Positions 1 through 4,852 of a DNA stretch of 5,857 nt are shown here, piece after piece. The DNA is from Opitutia bacterium (GTDB lineage: Bacteria; Verrucomicrobiota; Verrucomicrobiia; Opitutales; Coraliomargaritaceae), in assembly GCA_018663485.1 (NCBI GenBank), contig JABJQI010000220.1:1-5857 (forward strand), written 5' to 3'. The notes under the pieces were generated by a model. The model was not told the DNA's origin, made no database searches, and saw nothing but the letters and a program-made list of their open reading frames with translations. Position 1 is the first letter of the stretch. Each line of letters starts with the position of its first letter. The translations under genes were made by a program, and so were the position numbers.

Positions 1-1453
1 CGTTAAATTCTTTTTCGATGCGGTCGGTGTAACCTTCCTCATCGACGTAAAGTTTGACCGAAGTCATGTCGAGGTCGAGTGAGCCGTTCTTGAAGCGGCG
101 CTGGCGTAGTATCGTGGCGATATCCCAACTCTTGCGAATATACTTTTGCAGCAGCTTCATCTCATCGTCGTTGACTTCGTCGAGTGAGCGTCCAGTCGAG
201 CCTGTTTGGTGTTTCGGCGGCAGCGGCGTCTTGCGCACGACGTCGAGGTCGTCCTCATTCATAAACGCAAAGGCCTGCTTGTAGGTGAGGCGTTTATTAC
301 TACAGATGACGGTGTTGGCGAAGTCGACGGCCACGATCTCGGCTTGGTCAGAGAAGGTAATGAAACAGGTCTTCGTGAGCCGGTCTTGTGCTTCGACTAG
401 GCTGCAAAGACCATTGGACAGCGCGTGTGGCAGCATCGGGATGACGGTGCCAACCAGGTAGGTGCTGTTTGCGCGCTCCTGAGCCTCAACGTCGAGCGCT
501 GTGCCAGGCTTGACGTAGGCGCTAACGTCAGCGATGTGCACGCCAACTCGGATGTTGCCGTCGTCTAATTCCTCGACAGAAATAGCGTCGTCAAAGTCTT
601 TGGCGTCGTCTGGGTCGATGGTAAAAGTAAAAATGTCGCGACAATCTTGGCGGCCTGCTGTGTCTTGTTCGCGGACGTGGTCGGGAATGGCCTCGGTTTG
701 CTTCTCAACGGCAGAGGGGAATTGCGGGTTGAGGTTGTATTTAAACAAAATGGCTTTGAACTCGGCATCGGGCTCGTGCGTGCGGCCGAGGACTTGGCTA
801 ATTTCGCCTTCTGGATTAAGGTGGCGTTGCTTCCACTCCAATAGTTTGACCACGACTTTGTCACCTACTTTGGGAATCGGTTTAATGCCGCTGTTAGCGG
901 GCTCAGGTACTAGCACGTCTTGCGTGATACGGGGATCGTCTGGAACAACGTAGTGTGTGTGCCGACCTTTCTCTAGGGTGCCGGGAATCGCTTCGCGGGC
1001 GCGTTTAAGAATACGAATAACGCGCACATTTGGCTTTTCGTTTGGATCGTAGACGGGGCGTTGTCGGCCTTTGCCGCGAAAGGGACTTTGCTGCGGGCGT
1101 TGAATAATGCGGGCAAGCACTTGGTCGGCATGTAGTGAGACGCCGGTATCTTCGACTGCGACGGGATAGCCAGTGCCAGAAGCTTTGCCGGTGGTGGATT
1201 CGGGGATCAGAGTCGCGGCGCCGTTTTGGCGGAACATGATGCGGCCACTGACGAGGTCGGCATCGTCAGGGATGCAGAGCTTGTCTTTCTTGAGGCGCGC
1301 TAGCTCGCCGCGCTCGAGCATTTCGTCGAGCAGGCGATGGCCTTTTTTAATTTCCTTGGGCGAAAGTTTTAACACTGCAAAGATTGCTTCGCGCCGCATG
1401 GGCACGTAGTCTTTGGTGCGTAAAAGTTGCAGTAGTTGTGGGCGTAGTTCCAT
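1..1453 (-). CDS. rnr: Ribonuclease R (RNB-family 3'-5' exoribonuclease), N-terminal part
   Basis: Processive 3'-5' exoribonuclease of the RNase II/R family, which degrades structured RNA and takes part in RNA quality control in the cytoplasm. The visible 484 residues begin with a winged-helix-like segment (about 1-62), followed by cold-shock-type OB regions (about 66-225, including LVSGRIMFRQNGAATLIP at 67-84). The RNB catalytic domain starts near residue 270. Its hallmark TIDPDDAKDFDDAI (278-291) supplies the metal-binding aspartates D280, D286, D288 and D289. HIADVSAYV (306-314), IPMLPHALSNGLCSL (338-352) and RLTY (388-391) are further family signatures. The rest of RNB and the expected S1 domain lie beyond the left edge; family members usually run to roughly 700-800 residues. 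The ATG at 1453-1451 is the first in-frame ATG after the upstream stop-free stretch and fits the family's N-terminus, but no Shine-Dalgarno precedes it. A TATAAA box at 1483-1478 could be its -10, without a clear -35. The N-terminal HTH-like region and the overall domain order favour RNase R over RNase II. Confidence 0.95.
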   Translation of the reverse strand, partial: MELRPQLLQLLRTKDYVPMRREAIFAVLKLSPKEIKKGHRLLDEMLERGELARLKKDKLCIPDDADLVSGRIMFRQNGAATLIPESTTGKASGTGYPVAVEDTGVSLHADQVLARIIQRPQQSPFRGKGRQRPVYDPNEKPNVRVIRILKRAREAIPGTLEKGRHTHYVVPDDPRITQDVLVPEPANSGIKPIPKVGDKVVVKLLEWKQRHLNPEGEISQVLGRTHEPDAEFKAILFKYNLNPQFPSAVEKQTEAIPDHVREQDTAGRQDCRDIFTFTIDPDDAKDFDDAISVEELDDGNIRVGVHIADVSAYVKPGTALDVEAQERANSTYLVGTVIPMLPHALSNGLCSLVEAQDRLTKTCFITFSDQAEIVAVDFANTVICSNKRLTYKQAFAFMNEDDLDVVRKTPLPPKHQTGSTGRSLDEVNDDEMKLLQKYIRKSWDIATILRQRRFKNGSLDLDMTSVKLYVDEEGYTDRIEKEFN

Positions 1454-1568
1454 AGTATGGGTTAGACTCAATCGAGTTTTATAGGATATGCGAGCCGCGA
1501 TCTTCTTACAGTGCGAAGGGGCGCGGAGGGGCTTAACAATTACAGGAGTGTTCGTACCAAGAAATCAA

Positions 1569-1644
1569 TGGAGCCGAAAAACGGAGTCGAACCGTCGACC
1601 TATTCATTACGAATGAATTGCTCTACCAACTGAGCTATTTCGGC
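1569..1644 (-). tRNA. tRNA-Thr (anticodon CGU)
   Basis: A complete 76-base cloverleaf on the minus strand. The 7-bp acceptor stem is GCCGAAA with TTTCGGC. The D arm is GCTC/GAGC with loop AGTTGGTA. The anticodon stem ATTCA/TGAAT carries the loop TTCGTAA, giving anticodon CGU, which reads ACG (Thr). The variable loop is AGGTC and the T arm is GACGG-TTCGACT-CCGTT, with one G-T wobble at its base. The discriminator is T and the CCA tail is encoded at 1571-1569. It closely resembles the bacterial tRNA-Thr(CGU) type. It lies upstream of the RNase R gene in the same orientation, about 115 bases away, with no obvious intrinsic terminator between them, so read-through into that gene is possible. I found no convincing promoter just upstream (1645-1720). 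Confidence 0.97.
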
Positions 1645-2292
1645 AAAAATTGAATGTCAGTGACTTGAGGGCTAATTGGCTATTAAACCTTCTGAACTGA
1701 GCCACTAATTAGTCAATGATGGATTAGTTGTGCGCCTTGGGTTTATGGCACAAAGAAGCGTGTTACCTGCGACAATGAATAAGAGGCTGAGAATGTTTAG
1801 CGCTTCGTCAATACTTCGGTTAAATATCTAAGCGGATTCATTAATCGCTGTTTCTGTATTTACAGGGGCAGCGCGGGGTCTTGTTAGATGATGGTCCTTG
1901 AGTCGCAAGGTTCTGAGAGTGTTGCATATTAACCGCTAGCTAATTCCAGCGAAGAGAGTCGCGACTCGGTGGGGAATGTTGATTCAGCGATCAATAAATC
2001 CAAATAGCCTGGAGAGGTGGCCGCTAGTTTTTGAATCAATTGCCATGTTTGAGCTGATCGAATCGGAAATTATAATTTTTACATTATAATAACGTTAATT
2101 AAATTTGATAACAAAGTGGGTTATGCTACGGTTTTATAATTATCCATTCAATCATGCTGCTCTGCTAGAGGGTAGGGCCTGAGGTGCGAATCTATCGGGT
2201 TAAAATAAACCATAATATGCATTACACTATTACCAATCGCAGCCTTGGATTACAGCCCAAGGAGCGCGGACTCTCAACGACGAAAAAATAAT
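1645..2292. other. Gene-poor intergenic region with AT-rich core and short palindromes
   Basis: About 650 bases between the tRNA gene and the orphan gene. No reading frame here has protein-like composition and I recognise no RNA family. What can be seen: a 10-base perfect palindrome ACTAATTAGT at 1704-1713; a 5-bp stem CCTTG/CAAGG at 1896-1910; a 12-base perfect palindrome GAGTCGCGACTC at 1956-1967; and an AT-rich block at about 2068-2110 with two copies of the self-complementary ATTATAAT (2070-2076 region and 2083-2090) plus TTAATTAA. A further TATAAT sits at 2135-2140 without a -35 at proper distance. The region probably holds the promoters for the divergent tRNA and orphan genes. The rest could be decayed sequence or an unrecognised small RNA. 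Confidence 0.6.
2049..2076 (+). promoter_or_regulatory. Candidate sigma-70-type promoter upstream of the orphan gene
   Basis: A TTGAGC box at 2049-2054 matches the first four bases of the -35 consensus. A 16-base spacer separates it from a perfect TATAAT at 2071-2076. A second perfect TATAAT at 2085-2090 lacks a matching -35. The site lies over 200 bases before the orphan start, so it would give a long leader. In an AT-rich block such matches can arise by chance, and because ATTATAAT is self-complementary the box also reads on the other strand. Confidence is therefore modest. Confidence 0.35.
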
Positions 2293-2769
2293 ATGGGACT
2301 TTTGAAAAACATAGCCAAACGGACGGCGCGACAGGCAGCGATGTCTGACTTTGAACGACTTAAGGTTGCCATTCAGCAATTCCCCGAAAAATCGATCGGC
2401 GACATCTTTCAAGTCACTGCGAATTTAGCACCGGCGCTGTCTGCAAAGCTGCCAGATCCTCACAACGTAACTTTCGATGCGGCAATGACATTGACTCGGG
2501 GTGATTTTAAAGGAAACGAGCAAATAAGAGAAGATCTAGGGCGATTGCTACCAATCCTGACAAAGCTAGAGAAAGATTCCAAAGATGCTCCAGCTAACTG
2601 GGGCGCTTACCAGTGGGGCATTTACTTCTGGCGAGTTGTGCTAATGACTATGCTGCATGATGAGCTATATGATGATGCAAGAAAGCTCTGGGAGTTAATC
2701 AAGCAACGCGAGAAAACCAAGGGTCGTTCGCTTTGCTCGATGTGCCCGAGCTACTATCAACTTAAGTGA
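2293..2769 (+). CDS. Hypothetical protein of 158 aa, family not recognised
   Basis: I do not recognise this protein. The reading frame is open from a TTG at 2245, but the ATG at 2293 is the better start: it gives a basic, amphipathic-looking N-terminus (MGLLKNIAKRTARQAA). A second in-frame ATG at 2341 is also possible. None of the three has a clear Shine-Dalgarno; an AAGGAG-like stretch at about 2259-2264 is too far from 2293. The product looks soluble and mostly helical, with no signal peptide or convincing membrane span. It has a tryptophan-rich middle (W103, W108, W113, W133; segment NWGAYQWGIYFWRVV at 102-116) and ends in a C-x2-C pair (C148, C151) within SLCSMCPSYYQLK. Two cysteines alone do not make a metal site. 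It stands alone: the tRNA upstream points away and the regulator downstream has its own promoter candidate. GC is visibly lower than in the neighbouring genes, which could mean recent acquisition or weak constraint. The ordered hydrophobic pattern and 158-codon length make a real gene likely. Confidence 0.65.
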   Translation: MGLLKNIAKRTARQAAMSDFERLKVAIQQFPEKSIGDIFQVTANLAPALSAKLPDPHNVTFDAAMTLTRGDFKGNEQIREDLGRLLPILTKLEKDSKDAPANWGAYQWGIYFWRVVLMTMLHDELYDDARKLWELIKQREKTKGRSLCSMCPSYYQLK

Positions 2770-3039
2770 GCGCTTAAATCCTAATTGGGCAGCGCTGAGA
2801 GCAATGGGATAGTGCATGTACATGGCGGTGAAGATTAGAAGTATTAACTATGCATCTTCCTGATCGTCTGGATCGCATAATTGCTCCGTTAGGGGATCAT
2901 CATAAACTGCAAGTGCCGTTGGCCAGCCTGAGGTCGAGTTTAAAGACACTGACTGCCGCCTTTCTATCCTAGAATGCTGGTAAAATAGTCCCTTTTGTAT
3001 TTTGCCTTTTGTCATTTTAACACTTTTACTGCCACAATT
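2770..3039. other. Spacer between orphan gene and Lrp-family gene
   Basis: This 270-base spacer holds no gene I can defend. It contains two AGCGCT copies (about 2769-2796) that could pair after the orphan stop but lack a T-tract. It also has a 10-base palindrome CATGTACATG at 2815-2824, the regulator's promoter candidate near 2978-2986 and a direct repeat of CCTTTTGT (2991-2998 and 3005-3012). A minus-strand frame ending at 2848 could encode a 55-residue peptide from an ATG at 3015, but nothing supports it. Confidence 0.5.
2978..2986 (+). promoter_or_regulatory. Candidate extended -10 promoter for the Lrp-family gene
   Basis: The motif TGGTAAAAT combines a TG dinucleotide one base before a TAAAAT box, matching the extended -10 form (TGnTATAAT) that tolerates a poor -35; no good -35 is seen at the standard distance. 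Transcription would begin near 2993, giving a leader of about 45 bases that contains the CCTTTTGT direct repeat. Its placement just before the regulator-aminotransferase pair supports the call, but it rests on the motif alone. Confidence 0.4.
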
Positions 3040-3522
3040 ATGAGCTCTGTCTTGCAACTACTTCTTGAAGGTGAACACCTTAACACTGCCCAAATGGCGC
3101 AGGTGCTCGGCCTGTCCGAGAGCGACATTGACGCCGAGCTGAAGCGCCTAGAGGGCGAAGAGATCCTGCTCGGCTGGCGTCCCGTATTTAACCCAGAGCG
3201 CGCCCAAGAAACCATCGTGCGAGCGGTCATCGAAGTGAAGATCAGTCCCGAGCGCGATGGCGGGTTTGATCGCCTCGCGACGCGGATCAGTCGCTTTGAT
3301 TCAGTGGAGTCCTGTTATTTGATGTCTGGGTCCTATGATTTGCTGGTGATCGCAACTGGCTCTGATTTGCGTGAAGTGGCGACTTTTGTGTCCGAGCGTC
3401 TCGCGAGCGTTGAGGGCGTGTTGTCGACTGCCACGCACTTTATGTTACGTGCATACAAGGAGCAGGGACATTTACTTTTATCTCCAACTGAGGACAGCGA
3501 CAAACCTGCTGTGAGTGCATAA
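3040..3522 (+). CDS. Lrp/AsnC-family transcriptional regulator
   Basis: A 160-residue DNA-binding regulator of the leucine-responsive (Lrp/AsnC) family, normal in length. An N-terminal winged helix-turn-helix (about 5-50) includes NTAQMAQVLGLSESDIDAEL at 15-34 and the wing-like EEILLGWRPVFNPE (40-53). A RAM/ligand-binding domain follows (about 58-140), with the typical SGSYDLLV turn at 96-103 and a final strand ATHFMLRAY at 131-139. Family members form dimers and octamers and sense amino acids. The frame is open back to a TTG at 2995, but the ATG at 3040 gives the usual family N-terminus, so I use it; no Shine-Dalgarno is present. The stop overlaps the aminotransferase start by one base (TAATG), so both are very likely cotranscribed and the regulator probably controls its own operon. 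The pair resembles Bacillus alaR-alaT (yugG-yugH). The effector cannot be read from the sequence. The polar tail after residue 147 is variable in the family. Confidence 0.93.
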   Translation: MSSVLQLLLEGEHLNTAQMAQVLGLSESDIDAELKRLEGEEILLGWRPVFNPERAQETIVRAVIEVKISPERDGGFDRLATRISRFDSVESCYLMSGSYDLLVIATGSDLREVATFVSERLASVEGVLSTATHFMLRAYKEQGHLLLSPTEDSDKPAVSA

Positions 3523-4697
3523 TGGCAGACGACAGCCAACGCTTTGTGGCGGATCACGTCGTGGGTCTGCCTCGTTCAGGTATTCGCGATTTCTTTGCAA
3601 TTGTTGCGGCGATGCCGCAGGCTATATCGCTGGGTATCGGTGAACCTGATTTCGTCACGCCCTGGCATATTCGCGAGGCCGCGATCTTTGCCCTCGAAAA
3701 AGGTAAGACCAGCTACACGGACAATCTCGGCCTCATCCGCTTACGCCGTGAAATCAATACTTACGTCGAGCATAACTTTGAGCTGAGTTACAACCCCGAC
3801 AACGAGATCCTCGTCGCTGTCGGCGTGTCCGAGGCCTTGGATATCGCCCTGCGTGCGATACTCAATCCCGGCGATAAGGTGCTCTACCACGAGCCTTGTT
3901 ATGTCTCGTATAGTCCTAGCATCTTGCTGGCGCATGCCCAGCCAATTGGGATTGGCACCTCTGCTGACGATCAGTTCGGCATCAATCCAGACGCGGTCGA
4001 AGCCGCTTGGGAGCCTGGTTGTAAGGTGCTGATGCTCAACTTTCCGACTAATCCGACCGGTGGTGTGACGGAGCGCGCCAAGCTCGAGCGTATCGCCAAG
4101 TTCGCGATTGAAAAGGATCTGTTGGTGATCAGTGACGAGATTTACTCCGAGCTGACCTTTGAGGGTGAGCACACCAGTATTGCTACGCTGCCAGGTATGC
4201 AGGAGCGCACCATTTTTCTGCATGGATTTTCTAAGGCATTTGCCATGACCGGTTTCCGGATTGGTTACGCCTGTGGTCCCGCGCCACTCATTGAGGCGAT
4301 GATGAAGGTGCACCAGTATAGTATGCTGTGTGCGCCGATTCTCTCTCAGGAGGCGGCGATTGAGGCATTGAAAAACGGCGGTCCTGCAGTTGCGAAAATG
4401 AAAGAGCAATACCATCGTCGTCGTGATCTGATCGTGCGTCGCTTCAACGAATTCGGCCTAACTTGTCACTTGCCGAAGGGCTCATTTTACGCATTTCCAT
4501 CGATCCAATCGACTGGGATGAGCTCGATGGACTTCTGCCGAGGCTTGTTGAGCGAGGAAGAAGTGGCGATCGTTCCGGGCACGGCCTTTGGGCCGAGTGG
4601 TGCAGGTTTTGCGCGTGCGAGCTTCTCCACTAGCTACGAGCGAATTATCGAAGCGACCGACCGTATTGAGCGCTACGTCGATAAGGTTCGTAAATAG
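3522..4697 (+). CDS. Class I PLP-dependent aminotransferase (AlaT/PatA-like)
   Basis: A 391-residue fold-type I aminotransferase (class I/II), full length, that transfers an amino group between an amino acid and a 2-oxo acid using pyridoxal phosphate in the cytoplasm. Key residues are in place: Y65 in TSYTDNLG; N177 in NFPTNPTG (173-180); D205 and Y208 in SDEIYSE, which hold the pyridine ring; K238 in HGFSKAFAMTGFRIGY (234-249), the Schiff-base lysine; R246, which contacts the phosphate; and R365 in FARASFS, which binds the substrate carboxylate. The N-terminal RSGIRDFF and GIGEPDFVTP (38-47) match the branch containing Bacillus PatA and AlaT/YugH. Its ATG shares its A with the regulator's TAA stop, indicating translational coupling. 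With an Lrp-type partner, alanine-pyruvate or a related transamination is the most likely role, but aspartate or aromatic substrates cannot be excluded from sequence alone. No T-rich terminator follows; a bulged 8-bp stem (4699-4723) lies just after the stop. Confidence 0.94.
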   Translation: MADDSQRFVADHVVGLPRSGIRDFFAIVAAMPQAISLGIGEPDFVTPWHIREAAIFALEKGKTSYTDNLGLIRLRREINTYVEHNFELSYNPDNEILVAVGVSEALDIALRAILNPGDKVLYHEPCYVSYSPSILLAHAQPIGIGTSADDQFGINPDAVEAAWEPGCKVLMLNFPTNPTGGVTERAKLERIAKFAIEKDLLVISDEIYSELTFEGEHTSIATLPGMQERTIFLHGFSKAFAMTGFRIGYACGPAPLIEAMMKVHQYSMLCAPILSQEAAIEALKNGGPAVAKMKEQYHRRRDLIVRRFNEFGLTCHLPKGSFYAFPSIQSTGMSSMDFCRGLLSEEEVAIVPGTAFGPSGAGFARASFSTSYERIIEATDRIERYVDKVRK

Positions 4698-4791
4698 TCC
4701 TTGTAAGTTCTTTATTACTAAGGCATTCCCCGCTTCGCGTTCGTTCGTCACGGCCTTTGTGCTATCTTGTTTCAAGCATAGACAGCTCAGC

Positions 4792-4820
4792 TTGTTTTAT
4801 TATTGTTCCACTTTTATGAA
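4792..4820 (+). promoter_or_regulatory. Candidate sigma-70-type promoter for der
   Basis: TTGTTT at 4792-4797 and TATGAA at 4815-4820 are separated by an ideal 17-base spacer. Each box is only a partial match (three of six and four of six consensus bases). The expected start near 4827 would fall inside the 14-base tandem repeat and give a very short leader of roughly 25 bases. The 155-base gap after the aminotransferase is consistent with der having its own promoter, though read-through from upstream is possible since no clear terminator is seen. Confidence 0.3.
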
Positions 4821-4845
4821 TTCTAACTTCTGAATTCTAACTTCT
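4817..4845 (+). repeat. Perfect 14-base tandem duplication before der
   Basis: The unit GAATTCTAACTTCT occurs at 4818-4831 and again, without change, at 4832-4845; the preceding T at 4817 extends the match to 29 bases. The second copy ends seven bases before the der start codon and runs into a T-tract. It replaces the place where a ribosome-binding site would normally lie. It could be a replication-slippage duplication or a functional leader element. Confidence 0.9.
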
Positions 4846-4852
4846 TTTTTTA

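Noticed and set aside
534..953. A plus-strand 139-codon frame.
   Set aside because: It is antisense to the RNase R catalytic region, which carries the full RNB signature on the other strand.
1569..1644. The tRNA gene as an integration site for a mobile element that brought the orphan gene.
   Set aside because: Integration at the tRNA 3' end would place the element on the RNase R side (below 1569), and I found no repeated tRNA 3' fragment or integrase in the window.
2245..2292. TTG at 2245 as the start of the orphan protein.
   Set aside because: It has no ribosome site, and the added 16 residues are polar and unlike a natural N-terminus; ATG at 2293 is simpler.
2848..3057. Minus-strand frame encoding up to 69 residues (55 from an ATG at 3015) with an acidic tail.
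   Set aside because: It overlaps the Lrp-gene promoter and leader, has no ribosome site, and its composition changes abruptly from basic to acidic without domain-like structure. It stays possible but unsupported.
3741..4415. A 224-codon open frame on the minus strand.
   Set aside because: It lies wholly inside the aminotransferase gene, whose motifs are unmistakable; it is an antisense shadow of the codon bias.
4699..4723. Stem CCTTGTAA/TTACTAAGG after the aminotransferase as an intrinsic terminator.
   Set aside because: The stem is AT-rich with a bulged T and is followed by CATTCCCC rather than a T-tract, so it lacks the features of an intrinsic terminator.
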